A DNA stretch of 64,000 bases from Candidatus Saccharimonadota bacterium (GCA_017431745.1 JAFRKK010000002.1:1-64000), one strand, 5' to 3'; positions 46,060 through 57,066 are shown, counted from the stretch's first letter. Numbers and translations are program-made. The notes: generated from the sequence alone by a model not told the origin.

Positions 46060-46082
46060 TTCCAGGTTGTTCCGGGCCTCCA
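46060..46082 (+). terminator. Hairpin after the FISUMP gene
   Basis: AGGTTG...CAACCT stem with an 11-nt loop shortly after the stop; no T-run, so a terminator role is uncertain. Confidence 0.35.
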
Positions 46083-46105
46083 ACCTCGCCTATGCCAAGA
46101 GAATG

Positions 46106-46277
46106 TGTTATAATATGTGGCTCTATTAGTACCCGAATATAGTTATGGGTTAGCTTTATTCCGCTCAAGGTTGCGTTAGTTAGATTTGTTGTTTACAATA
46201 AAGCCAGTATAACCGTTCTAACAATTTAATATATTGATAATCTCGGCTTTTGGGCTGGGATTTTGTGAGGTAAATAT
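46106..46277 (+). promoter_or_regulatory. Promoter and 160-nt leader of the small nuclease gene
   Basis: The 19-nt segment at 46102-46120, containing TATAAT, is identical to the queA promoter at 46753-46771. The transcribed leader has an ACCC...GGGT hairpin and an AGCTTTATT/AATAAAGCC stem. It does not fit the layout of the three FISUMP leader RNAs. Confidence 0.5.
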
Positions 46278-46694
46278 ATGAAAAGAATAAAAAGGGGAGT
46301 AGTAAATTATTCCAAGCTTAATACTCCGCCCGAAAAGCACGAAAGGATGACGGCAAATTATTTTGCCGATAGAGGTTTTAACGTTGTTTTTATCAAACCA
46401 AGCTCTATCAAAGGAACGAATAGTCCTGATTTTGAAATGGATGGGAAAATATGGGAAACAAAGAGCCCCATTAAATACAGCAAGCGCTCTTTTGAAGATA
46501 ATTTAAAAAAGGCAGTGAAACAATCTAAAAATGTTATTTTTGATTTAAGGCGACTAAGTAAATTCGATGAAAAAATATATCTGAAAGAGTTACGAAAGTG
46601 GTCAGGGCTTCGAGGAGTGAAGACTTTAATTGTTATAACGAAAGATGGTAGAGTATTGACTATAAAAGGGAAATTTGCTATAATTGGATTATAG
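46278..46694 (+). CDS. Small PD-(D/E)XK-like nuclease, related to CdiA-CT / phage nuclease domains
   Basis: 138 aa. The active-site pattern is SPDFEMDGKIWETKSP (D..ExK), after an N-terminal helix EKHERMTANYFADRGF and followed by a KAVKQSKNVIFDL helix-strand. This is the arrangement of CDI-toxin tRNase-type and phage nuclease domains. It is free-standing, with no secretion domain and no obvious immunity gene next to it. Possible toxin, defence or salvage nuclease. SD GTGAGG. Confidence 0.6.
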   Translation: MKRIKRGVVNYSKLNTPPEKHERMTANYFADRGFNVVFIKPSSIKGTNSPDFEMDGKIWETKSPIKYSKRSFEDNLKKAVKQSKNVIFDLRRLSKFDEKIYLKELRKWSGLRGVKTLIVITKDGRVLTIKGKFAIIGL

Positions 46695-46773
46695 GTGGCC
46701 CGACCTCGTGCTGGATAGCGGGAGGCCCAAGGTCACTTTTTGTTATCTGGAAAATGTGTTATAATATGTGGAT

Positions 46774-49058
<2,285 letters not shown>

Positions 49059-49076
49059 TATGTTATAATTATAAGC

Positions 49077-50828
49077 ATGAACGATTTGCAGGATGGGCAG
49101 TATTTTTATCATCCGCTGGAAAACATTGAGGATGTAGATATTTTTTATGAGGCGACGGAGCGGACGCATTTGACCAAGGCTATTTCAGAGGAACGGCCGT
49201 ATACTTATTGGACGATTGAGTTATATGATAAGGAAAATGGGATTCGTGGTGGTGGGGGACTAGGAATTTTAGCGGCGGATACTAGGCGGGTTGCGGAACA
49301 GATGGAGGTACCATTTGCCCTGATTACACCGTTTTACCCCTCGGAAGTACACCAAAAAATGGTGAACGGTGTGGTGGTAGACGAACATGTGCCAGTGGAT
49401 TACCGAAAATATGGGTTTAAGTTTATTGATAAAGTCAACGTGAAATGCTGTGATAATTTGTGCGCGCTGGATGTGATAGAAAAAAAGTTCAAAAACACAC
49501 GCATTATTGCGATTACGGAACCGAATTTTGGGGAACTTTATTCTGGGATGAGCGGCTCGGACCACCGTTTGTACCAGGAGGTAGCTTTAGGGTTTGGTGG
49601 TTATGCGGCTTTGAAATTGATTGGTTTGAAGCCCGCTATCATGCAGTTAAATGAGGTGGCGACTTTCTTCGCGGCTTTAGCAAGGCTGGATGAGCTGGCA
49701 CGCAACGGGATGGATTTTTACGAAGCGGTGGTTTATACCCGTAAGCACACTTTGTATACAAATCATACTTTGGTACAGGCGGCAGAGGCGGAGTTTTCAT
49801 ATGAGCAGTTTGAGCGGTTTGTTTTTCCAAATTTGAAGTCACTAGCGGTGAAAAAATGGCTGTCGGATAAGTTTACGGATGGGCACATTAAGTTGTCATC
49901 CGTGACGATTGAAATTGCGGAGCTGCGTTCGGGAGTGTCTAAATTACACGCGCGGGTGGCAAATTACCGCGATGTGGCCGGGAACAAGGTAAAGTTTAAG
50001 GCGATTACTAACGGAATTGATATGAAAACCTGGGTGTTGCCGGATATTTTGGAGTTTTATCAGTCCATTGGGGCGCTTGACGATGTTTTGGCGCCGACGG
50101 AAGGATATGCGAACAAAATTGACCAACTGACGGCGGACGACATTAGGCGATTTAAACGGAAAGGGCGCGGAGTTTTGAATGAGGTGTTACGTTCGCGACC
50201 GAACCAATATGGCAAAAAGTTAGAGTTTGGTGATGATGATTTTATTTACGATTTTAAACGGAGGTTTGTGGATTATAAGCGGCCAGAGTTGGTGTTTAGG
50301 GACCCTAAACGCCTCCGCAGGATATTAGAAGCGCACAATGCACACTATATTTTGACTGGGCGAGTACATGCGGGGGATGCGACGATGTCCGGGAAGCTGA
50401 AGCGGGTGCTAGAGATTATCGACGGTGATGAGTATTTGCGTGAACACGTACATTATATTACGGATTATGACGAGAAGTTGGCTTTTGGCCTGTCGTGTGG
50501 GTCGAATGTGGCGATTAATATCCCGATTGTGGGGCTAGAGGCTTGCGGAACTTCCTGGATGAAGGACGTGGCAAATTTGAATGTTTTGATTTCGACGCAT
50601 GATGGTGGAGTGGCGGACGGGTCAATTAATTCGTACCTCAACGTGTCTGGAACAAATGAAAATGTGGAACTTGAAATGTTATACCAGCAAATGGAAGCGG
50701 CGGCGGAGATTTGGGAAAATGATTTTGATCTGGAATACACCTTGAAGACCCAGCTTGACACCTTCCTACCGGTAATCTCCGGCGCTAGGATGATGCAGGA
50801 TTATCTTGACTTTCTATTTCCGGTGTAG
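49077..50828 (+). CDS. glgP: Alpha-glucan phosphorylase (GT35, short form)
   Basis: 583 aa. Releases glucose-1-phosphate from alpha-1,4-glucans, PLP-dependent. GGGGLGILAADTRR and the active-site block ACGTSWMKDVANLNVLIS (PLP Lys in SWMK) match the short AgpA/GlgP-like family; FTGDG-type and DYKRPEL elements are also present (here VDYKRPELVF). Shorter than the 800-aa E. coli enzyme. TATAAT (49064-49069) is 7 nt before the ATG. Works with GH57, GT4/5, GH13 and GH97 enzymes of the window. Confidence 0.88.
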   Translation: MNDLQDGQYFYHPLENIEDVDIFYEATERTHLTKAISEERPYTYWTIELYDKENGIRGGGGLGILAADTRRVAEQMEVPFALITPFYPSEVHQKMVNGVVVDEHVPVDYRKYGFKFIDKVNVKCCDNLCALDVIEKKFKNTRIIAITEPNFGELYSGMSGSDHRLYQEVALGFGGYAALKLIGLKPAIMQLNEVATFFAALARLDELARNGMDFYEAVVYTRKHTLYTNHTLVQAAEAEFSYEQFERFVFPNLKSLAVKKWLSDKFTDGHIKLSSVTIEIAELRSGVSKLHARVANYRDVAGNKVKFKAITNGIDMKTWVLPDILEFYQSIGALDDVLAPTEGYANKIDQLTADDIRRFKRKGRGVLNEVLRSRPNQYGKKLEFGDDDFIYDFKRRFVDYKRPELVFRDPKRLRRILEAHNAHYILTGRVHAGDATMSGKLKRVLEIIDGDEYLREHVHYITDYDEKLAFGLSCGSNVAINIPIVGLEACGTSWMKDVANLNVLISTHDGGVADGSINSYLNVSGTNENVELEMLYQQMEAAAEIWENDFDLEYTLKTQLDTFLPVISGARMMQDYLDFLFPV

Positions 50829-50878
50829 TATACTATTGACAAGCTTGTGATAAGCTTTTTTTGATAATAAGGAGTAAG

Positions 50879-51265
50879 ATGGCTAAAATTACAAGAATCA
50901 AGGCAAGTGACGGCCCTTCAAAGAAGGAGGCCAAAGACGAGCCGGCAATTACTCGTAAAAAAGTTGTTGTCAAAGACAAAAAAACGGAAAAAGCCAAAGC
51001 GGCCAAGGTAAAAAAAGCCGAAAAAGCCGTAAGTAAGGTTGATAAAAAAGACGAAAAGAAACCGTTTATTTTAATCCGTCCGTTTGTGGCGCTATTTAGG
51101 TATTTGCGCGATTCGTGGATGGAACTTCGCCAGGTGCGTTGGCCAAGCCGTAAGGCGACTTGGAAGATGGTGCTAGCAGTAATTGTTTATACTTTGCTGT
51201 TTATGGCACTAATCGCGGTACTGGATTTGGTATTTAGTAAACTATTTAATTTAATTTTAGGATAA
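50879..51265 (+). CDS. secE: Preprotein translocase subunit SecE with a basic N-terminal extension
   Basis: 128 aa. The conserved SecE part is the C-terminal 65 residues (YLRDSWMELRQVRWPSRK followed by a TM helix). The first 60 residues are a Lys/Ala/Glu-rich, probably disordered or helical extension. ATG 50879 follows AAGGAG. TTGACA at about 50836 could serve as a -35. First gene of secE-nusG. Confidence 0.92.
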   Translation: MAKITRIKASDGPSKKEAKDEPAITRKKVVVKDKKTEKAKAAKVKKAEKAVSKVDKKDEKKPFILIRPFVALFRYLRDSWMELRQVRWPSRKATWKMVLAVIVYTLLFMALIAVLDLVFSKLFNLILG

Positions 51266-51274
51266 GGAGTTGAT

Positions 51275-51823
51275 ATGGCAGTAAATAGATATGATGACAC
51301 TAGAGCGTGGTACGCGATTTCAACGTACTCCGGCTACGAGGACAAGGTAGCGGATTCGATTAACCAGAGAACCGGCACCGCGGAAATGGCCGATAAGATT
51401 TTTGAAGCGATTGTACCAAAGGAAAAACAGATTGAAATCAAAAATGGTAAGCGCAAAATTGTGGATCGAAAGATTTTGCAAGGCTATGTGTTGGTTGATA
51501 TGAAGTTATCTGATGAAACTTGGTATATTATCCGCAACACTCCTGGTGTGACTGGTTTTATTGGTACTGGTACGCAGCCGACGCCGGTGTCCGAGAAGGA
51601 AATCACTAAGATTAAGAAGCGGATGGGCGTGGAAGACCCGAAGTTCTCAGTGAAATACGAGGTTGGCGAAGTAGTTTCGATTACCGATGGGCCATTTAAG
51701 GGCTTTGATGGGTCGATTTCGGAAATTGACGCAGCAAAAGGTAAGCTGAAGGTGATGGTGTCGATGTTTGGACGCGAAACACCAGTTGAGCTCGATGCTT
51801 TACAAGTAAAACAACTTAATTAG
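51275..51823 (+). CDS. nusG: Transcription antitermination factor NusG
   Basis: 182 aa. NGN domain (WYAISTYSGYEDKVADSI; GYVLVDMKL; VRNTPGVTGFIG-like) and KOW domain (GEVVSITDGPFKGFDGSISEID). SD AAGGAG. The stop codon directly abuts the left arm of element A2. Confidence 0.96.
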   Translation: MAVNRYDDTRAWYAISTYSGYEDKVADSINQRTGTAEMADKIFEAIVPKEKQIEIKNGKRKIVDRKILQGYVLVDMKLSDETWYIIRNTPGVTGFIGTGTQPTPVSEKEITKIKKRMGVEDPKFSVKYEVGEVVSITDGPFKGFDGSISEIDAAKGKLKVMVSMFGRETPVELDALQVKQLN

Positions 51824-51960
51824 CAACCAAAATAGTGCTCCTCGGACACGGGTCGGCTCGGCCCGTCGTCACGGGCGAGCCGCCCTAATTCGACGCTACG
51901 CTACGTCTTCGACGAGCGGTCGTAACCTCCGAAATGTCCTCGGAGCACTTTTTTGTTTGC
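51823..51960. repeat. Palindromic element A2 (family A) between nusG and rplK
   Basis: Arms 51823-51847 and 51935-51960 match in inverse over about 25 nt with a few mismatches. The core has GGCCCGTCGTCACGGGC and GGTCGTAACCTCCG, with an extra 24-nt GC-rich segment found only in this copy. The T-run in the right arm could make it a terminator or attenuator for nusG. Confidence 0.85.
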
Positions 51961-52020
51961 TTTTTTGGTGCTTATTTGGTATAATTATTAAGTTACGCAC
52001 TAGAAAGGTAATTATTAAAA

Positions 52021-52449
52021 ATGGCAGAAAAGAAAGTTATTGGGAATTTGAAATTACGAATCCCGGCCGGTCGGGCGACCGCTGGACCTCCAGTTGGTTC
52101 AACGCTTGGTCAGTGGGGTCTTAATATGATGGATTTCATTAATCCATTTAACGAAGCCACCAAGGATTTGATGGGCAAGAACGTTATCGTTCATATCCAA
52201 GTTTATGAAGATCGAACCTTTGACTGGAAATGTTTGGGACAACCAGCGGATGATTTGATTCGCGAAGCGATTAAAATCCAAAAGGGCTCGGGTAAACCGA
52301 ACGTTGACAAGGTTGGAACTATCACTAAGGCTCAACTTCAAGAGATTGCCGAGAAAAAGATGGACCAACTCAACGCAGTTGATATCGAAGGAGCAATGAA
52401 GATTATTGCTGGTACGGCTCGTTCGATGGGTGTAACGGTTGAAGAGTAA
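52021..52449 (+). CDS. rplK: 50S ribosomal protein uL11
   Basis: 142 aa. Typical N-terminal LKLRIPAGRATAGPPVGSTLGQWGLNMMDF and C-terminal GTARSMGV. Binds 23S rRNA at the GTPase centre. TATAAT at about 51979 plus GAAAGG. It is separated from nusG by element A2 and followed by a terminator instead of running straight into rplA. Confidence 0.96.
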   Translation: MAEKKVIGNLKLRIPAGRATAGPPVGSTLGQWGLNMMDFINPFNEATKDLMGKNVIVHIQVYEDRTFDWKCLGQPADDLIREAIKIQKGSGKPNVDKVGTITKAQLQEIAEKKMDQLNAVDIEGAMKIIAGTARSMGVTVEE

Positions 52450-52465
52450 TCCGTTATTTAAATAA

Positions 52466-52502
52466 ATCAAGTCTTGCTAAAAATGCGAGGCTTGATTTTT
52501 TA
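52466..52502 (+). terminator. Intrinsic terminator after rplK
   Basis: AATCAAG...CTTGATT hairpin followed by TTTTTT. Confidence 0.8.
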
Positions 52503-52555
52503 ACATAAGTGTGGTATAATAGTAAGATGATTATATTTTTTAGGAGGGGTAAAAA

Positions 52556-53029
52556 ATGTCAGAACCTTACACGACAAGAGACGAGTTGATTGACGAGGCC
52601 GTAGTGCTTTGGAAAAAACATGGCGTTAGCTACCGTACGCTCATGGTGGATTACCACAACAACCTGAAAATACGCCGAAAGCTAGGGTTAAAAGTGAATA
52701 GGCTTAATCGCCTATTTCTGGATGAATATCCGGATATCCCCTATATGGAGTTTGGCGCCATAACACAGGTTAAGGAATACCTGCAAACGCTGGATACTTG
52801 GTATATCCTAGCGCAGGTAAACAAAGCGAGGACTTTTGATGACATCGATATCGTAAAAGCTTTGCTAGGGCACAAAAACAGCTCGGAAAGAATGTTTCAA
52901 GCCTATATGGATGAGAGGGAAAATGGCCGCAGAGACTATTCCGCAGCAATTAATCCTGATGCCTGTGGCAGTGGGAAGCACTTCAATCGCACCAGAATTT
53001 CGTATTCTGGAGATGTCAACAGTCTCTAA
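52556..53029 (+). CDS. Protein of unknown function inserted between rplK and rplA
   Basis: 157 aa, soluble, mostly helical; I do not recognise the family. Features: N-terminal acidic helix (RDELIDEAVVLWKKHG), a basic middle (LKIRRKLGLKVNRLNRLF) and a C-terminal stretch ALLGHKNSSERMFQAYMDERENGRRDYS. A strong SD (AGGAGGGG), its own -10 (TATAAT at about 52515) and terminators on both sides mark it as an independent unit breaking the usual rplK-rplA order. Confidence 0.7.
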   Translation: MSEPYTTRDELIDEAVVLWKKHGVSYRTLMVDYHNNLKIRRKLGLKVNRLNRLFLDEYPDIPYMEFGAITQVKEYLQTLDTWYILAQVNKARTFDDIDIVKALLGHKNSSERMFQAYMDERENGRRDYSAAINPDACGSGKHFNRTRISYSGDVNSL

Positions 53030-53033
53030 TTCT

Positions 53034-53057
53034 AAGGGAGTCTTACGAGACTCCCTA
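53034..53057 (+). terminator. Hairpin after the orphan gene
   Basis: AGGGAGTCT-TACG-AGACTCCCT perfect stem, followed by ACTTGCTTTTT. Confidence 0.65.
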
Positions 53058-53147
53058 CTTGCTTTTTAAGAGGTTATTTGCTATAATTAGCATCAGTTAA
53101 AATAATTGTGGGAGGCTTTTGCCGGTTGCACCACAGAAAGGATATTT

Positions 53148-54179
53148 ATGGCCGAAGATAAGGCTAAAACTAAGGAAGAAGTTAAGGCTGAAGTTGCCGA
53201 AAAGGTGGCTGAGGTAAAAGAAAAAGTCGAAAAGATAGCCGAAGAGGTAAAAGATAACCTCGAAGAGGCTCACGCAATTGCTGAGGGCGTAAAAGAAGCC
53301 GTGAAGGAAGACGTGGAAGAGAAAGCTGAGGAAGTTGAGGAGAAGTTTGCCAAAGCTGGAAAGAAGTCGAAAAAGCACATTGAAGAGGTCAAGGCTGAAG
53401 CGGAGCGCCAGGCGCGTAAATTAGAGCGCAAGGCTGCGGAACTTGCTGGCGATAAGCCAAAAGGCGCAAAGCCAGTGACTCGCCCACGGATTGAGCGCCG
53501 TGGTCGCAAATACCAGGAAGCCGCTAAGTTGATTGAGAAAGGCAAGGCTTATAGTTTGAAAGAGGCGGTGGAGCTGGCAATCAAAACTTCGCCAGTAAAA
53601 TTTGATGCTTCAGTTGAGATTCACGCACGCCTCGGGGTAGATCCTCGCCAAGCGGATCAGAATATTCGTACTACGATGGTACTGCCTAATGGTAACGGTA
53701 AGGAAGTTCGTGTAGCAGTGTTTGCGCCACTTGATGTATGTAAGGCTGCCAAGGCCGCTGGTGCTGATATCGCTGAAGATGAAGAGTTTTTGAAATCGCT
53801 TGAAAAGGGTGAGATTAACTTTGATATCTTGATTTCGACACCACAATATATGCCAAAACTTGGTAAATTCGCTCGCGTGCTTGGCCCTAAGGGTTTGATG
53901 CCAAATCCAAAGGCTGGGACTGTTACCACTGACGTTGAAAAGGCCGTGAAGGAAGCTAAGGCTGGTAAGGTAGAATACCGCGTTGATAAACAATCGATTG
54001 TACATATTGGGGTTGGTAAAGTATCGTTTGGCGCTGATAAGTTGGTTCAGAATGCGGAAGCGTTCTTTGAGTCGTTAAAAAACCAGAAACCAGCTTCACT
54101 TAAAGGTTCGTATGTGAAATCGGTGTATATTACGACTACCATGGGGCCGTCGATTGAGATTGAGAATCTGTATAATTAG
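53148..54179 (+). CDS. rplA: 50S ribosomal protein uL1 with a long charged N-terminal extension
   Basis: 343 aa. Residues about 119-343 are a complete L1 (KLIEKGKAYSLKEAVELA; VLPNGNGKEVRVAVF; LGPKGLMPNPKAGTV; GKVEYRVDK; TTTMGPSIEIE). Residues 1-118 form a Lys/Glu/Ala/Val-rich helical extension of heptad-like repeats (EKVAEVKEKVEKIAEEVKD) and account for the size above the usual 230 aa. ATG 53148 has GAAAGG upstream; the GTG at 53106 has none. Upstream, GTGG...CCAC could form a small stem. Confidence 0.93.
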   Translation: MAEDKAKTKEEVKAEVAEKVAEVKEKVEKIAEEVKDNLEEAHAIAEGVKEAVKEDVEEKAEEVEEKFAKAGKKSKKHIEEVKAEAERQARKLERKAAELAGDKPKGAKPVTRPRIERRGRKYQEAAKLIEKGKAYSLKEAVELAIKTSPVKFDASVEIHARLGVDPRQADQNIRTTMVLPNGNGKEVRVAVFAPLDVCKAAKAAGADIAEDEEFLKSLEKGEINFDILISTPQYMPKLGKFARVLGPKGLMPNPKAGTVTTDVEKAVKEAKAGKVEYRVDKQSIVHIGVGKVSFGADKLVQNAEAFFESLKNQKPASLKGSYVKSVYITTTMGPSIEIENLYN

Positions 54180-54203
54180 TTCTCATCATGGTCTACTAAA
54201 AAA

Positions 54204-54232
54204 ATAACCCTCTTTTCTGGGGGTTATTTTGA
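54204..54232 (+). terminator. Intrinsic terminator after rplA
   Basis: AATAACCC-TCTTTTCTG-GGGGTTATT hairpin followed by TT. The remaining bases to 54374 show only a weak AT-rich upstream region. Confidence 0.75.
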
Positions 54233-54374
54233 CGGAGATAAGTCAAATTTATACCTAAGCGTTATTCGTATTATATCAGAGGTGAAAGCTTTTATGTTTC
54301 CTTCTAATTTAGTGGGGGGTTGAAATTTTATTGGGAAAATGGTAGCGTAGCTCAAAAATAAAATAAGGAGTATT

Positions 54375-55538
54375 ATGGCAAAGAATAATTCAAACAAAAA
54401 TAAAGAGTCGGTGGTGAGCAAAATTGTAAGTGGTGATGTGCTGTGCAATAAGATATACACTATCCGCGGGCGGAAAGTAATGCTGGACTATGATTTGGCA
54501 GAGATATATGGGTATGAGACAAAAGCATTTAATCGTCAAGTGAAGAGAAATATTGAGAAGTTTGAAGGGGAAGATTTTATGTTCCAACTGACAAAAGAAG
54601 AGATTGCTAATTCCGTGAGGTGCCAAAATGGCACCTCACGGAAGGAAAAGCCTTTCGATTTGATATGCCAAAATGGCACATCAAGCTTCGTGGGGCCACA
54701 AAATGTGACTTCACGAACCGAAAGGCTGTTTCAAGGGCAAGTAGGTGGTGGTAGATATTTGCCATATGCTTTTACCGAGCAAGGAATTTATATGTTAATG
54801 ACAGTGCTGAGAGGTGAACTAGCAATAAAACAAAGCCGGGCGCTGGTAATGGCGTTTAAAGCAATGAAAGACTATATTGTAGGTAATCAGGAGCGGATGG
54901 AATATCGTGAAAACTTACAGCTAGCTTTAAAGGTAGCTAGTAATTCAGAAGATATTATAGCAATTAAATCCGAGCTTGAGAAGATTAGTAGTCAGAATAA
55001 AACTATGAGTGGACAAATGAAAGATTATGTGAGAAGGTCTGAAATTTCACCGATTCTATTAGATTTTCATGAAGCGATTAAACGGAAGGAGTATATCTTT
55101 ATGGATGGGCAATTAGTAGAAGCAGATGCTGCCTATACAGAGTTATACAAAAAAGCGAAAAAGAGTATACATATTATTGATGATTATGTGAGCGTAAAGA
55201 CCTTAAAACATTTATGCAGTGTTAAGCTTGGCGTAAAAGTAGTGATTTTTAGTGATAATTTAGGGAGATATTTGCATAAGTTAGACTGCCTAGATTTTCG
55301 AAAAGAGCGTCCGGATGTGGAGATTCAGTTTATTAGAAATAATAGAATGGTACATGATAGATTCGTAATAGTAGATTGTGGACTTAAGGGTGAGGTGGTT
55401 TATCATTGTGGGGCATCAGAAAAAGATGCTGGTAAGCGGATGGCTGTGATAGGTAAATATGAAGATGGTTTTATGAGAAAAGTAGCGAATGAGGTAGTGA
55501 GGAGATCGATGAGGAATCCGGAGTTATCGCTGGAATAA
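54375..55538 (+). CDS. ORF6N-domain protein with PLD-like C-terminal domain
   Basis: 387 aa. The N-terminal ORF6N DNA-binding domain (VMLDYDLAEIYGYETKAFNRQVKRN; FMFQLTKEE; LPYAFTEQGIYML) is typical of phage-derived antirepressors and of mobile-element genes. Residues about 80-118, inside it, are a family-atypical insert with three repeats of the C/P-QNGTS type, built from nested DNA palindromes. A coiled coil (about 165-215) leads to a C-terminal domain with MVHDRFVIVDCG (HxK/HxR-like PLD element). Phage or mobile origin likely. SD AAGGAG. Confidence 0.82.
   Translation: MAKNNSNKNKESVVSKIVSGDVLCNKIYTIRGRKVMLDYDLAEIYGYETKAFNRQVKRNIEKFEGEDFMFQLTKEEIANSVRCQNGTSRKEKPFDLICQNGTSSFVGPQNVTSRTERLFQGQVGGGRYLPYAFTEQGIYMLMTVLRGELAIKQSRALVMAFKAMKDYIVGNQERMEYRENLQLALKVASNSEDIIAIKSELEKISSQNKTMSGQMKDYVRRSEISPILLDFHEAIKRKEYIFMDGQLVEADAAYTELYKKAKKSIHIIDDYVSVKTLKHLCSVKLGVKVVIFSDNLGRYLHKLDCLDFRKERPDVEIQFIRNNRMVHDRFVIVDCGLKGEVVYHCGASEKDAGKRMAVIGKYEDGFMRKVANEVVRRSMRNPELSLE
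54613..54727. repeat. Cluster of nested palindromes inside the ORF6N gene
   Basis: Perfect 13-bp arms CCGTGAGGTGCCA/TGGCACCTCACGG with an AAA loop (54613-54641). A second, TGCCA-AAA-TGGCA, is at 54666-54678 and a third around 54689-54715. Outer arms AGCCTTTCG (54649-54657) and CGAAAGGCT (54719-54727) enclose the last two. Confidence 0.8.
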
Positions 55539-55571
55539 TTGGTCCCAAAATACAAAAACTCGTCAAAATTG

Positions 55572-56993
55572 CTATTGGTTGGCGACGAGGCAGCGGACGG
55601 TATGTCCGTAGTACTTGTGGTTGTGGGCAAGAACGACACTAGAAGTATTCATGGATAGGTCGTACGTGCGCTGTGCGCCTCCCGCAGTACGAGTCCAATA
55701 GTAGCCGCCGGAGCCTGAATTACTGACGCCGCTAGTGTTGCAGCGACCACTGAGCAGGAGACCCGGGGTGTTAGTAACCTGACCTACCGTAGGGGTGTTC
55801 TCCTTAGTGGTAGTTGGGTCAGCTACCTCCATCTCGGCGGCGGATGGGTATTGATTATAGAGAGCTTGGAACTGAGGTTGGGTAGGCAGAGTCCAGCCAG
55901 CTGGACAGATGCTGTTATTAACGCTCTGACCTTGAGTAGCGATGTAAGTGGTGCCAGTACCAGCCGTGGCGGTGTACCAATTATAATAGCAGGACTCCCA
56001 GTCACTGGCAGTACCGTCACCAGTACAATAGTATTCCGTGCTGTTGTTTTGGTTTATTACTCCGTCTATAGTGAAAGCGTGGAATTTACCTGGGGAGGGG
56101 AGCTTGTTGTTAAGGACGTAGTTGCTACCTACATCAGAATTGGTTGGAGTGAGGGTGAGGGTGGAGGTAGAACGGCCTAGCTTCAGGTTTTGTAGCATCC
56201 AGCAGTTGCCATCTTTTAATCTAGCTACTAGATATTTCTGATTGTCACGATTGTCAGTTAACTGATAGACCATACCGGTGGTAAGCGTGTTTGGGCAGGA
56301 ACCAACTTCTTGCATATAAGTAGCATCGGCAACGGTCTTAGTGGATGGTTCTGGTGCAGTAGTAGGATGAACTAGGGTGTATTTGACTTTGCCAACATAA
56401 GTAGCGGCTGGTTGGTTGCTCATGATGTTAATTTTATAGGTAGGCGTGGTGACGGAATTATTATTGGTAGCGCCGACAGTGATATTAGGATAATGGGAAA
56501 TTTTGGTGTAGGTAGCTGGAATGACTTGGAAATTATTGTAAGAGTTATCAATAGTTGGGACGTCGGTGCCGGAGGGGGTGGCTTTCATAGCCCAATAGGA
56601 GCCGGTGCCTGAAGTAGCAGTAGGGATATCATTGGAACCGAGACTGGATAACATTTTGGTGTTATTTGGTGTGTCGTAACTATCACCACTAAAACCTACA
56701 GCATAGAGGGCGTAGCCACCGGTATCATTACAAGATACGTTGATAGGATTCCCCTCGATAGTGTCGCTGGTGCCCGGGTCGATGGTTTTGCTGTGGATGC
56801 CACCACCCGTGGTGATGGTGCAGGCGGTATTAACCACCACTGCGACATTACTGGTTTTAGAAGTAGAGTTATCGGCATAAATTAACGAGCTGGACAGTGT
56901 AAGCCCTGAAAGCAAAATGGTTAGCAACAAAAATCCCGGCACGATAAACGCGGCGAGATAGTGTTTAATATGAAACTGGCGCTTTGTCTTCAT
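55572..56993 (-). CDS. Secreted FISUMP-domain surface protein, paralogue of the 44580 gene
   Basis: 473 aa. Signal segment (about 12-40, cleavage near IYA), N-terminal beta domain with NTACTI and DPGTS, then a FISUMP domain (YMQEVGSCPN, DNRDNQKYLVARLKDGNCWMLQNL, ICPAGWTLP, VRCLVANQ at the end). The same domain order as the 44580 protein; they differ most in the last 50 residues (55575-55714 in DNA), which are GC-rich. Expressed behind leader RNA copy 3 and the TTGAAA-type promoter. Opposite in direction to its paralogue. Confidence 0.85.
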   Translation of the reverse strand: MKTKRQFHIKHYLAAFIVPGFLLLTILLSGLTLSSSLIYADNSTSKTSNVAVVVNTACTITTGGGIHSKTIDPGTSDTIEGNPINVSCNDTGGYALYAVGFSGDSYDTPNNTKMLSSLGSNDIPTATSGTGSYWAMKATPSGTDVPTIDNSYNNFQVIPATYTKISHYPNITVGATNNNSVTTPTYKINIMSNQPAATYVGKVKYTLVHPTTAPEPSTKTVADATYMQEVGSCPNTLTTGMVYQLTDNRDNQKYLVARLKDGNCWMLQNLKLGRSTSTLTLTPTNSDVGSNYVLNNKLPSPGKFHAFTIDGVINQNNSTEYYCTGDGTASDWESCYYNWYTATAGTGTTYIATQGQSVNNSICPAGWTLPTQPQFQALYNQYPSAAEMEVADPTTTKENTPTVGQVTNTPGLLLSGRCNTSGVSNSGSGGYYWTRTAGGAQRTYDLSMNTSSVVLAHNHKYYGHTVRCLVANQ

Positions 56994-57066
56994 TAGATTA
57001 CCTCTCTTATTTTACTTGTCCCAGCGGTACCATTTAATGTATACTGAAGCACAATGAGGCTATACA

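Noticed and set aside
53106-53147. GTG start and L1-binding autoregulatory hairpin before rplA
   Set aside because: The GTG has no Shine-Dalgarno, and the GTGG...CCAC stem is too weak to call an L1 operator.
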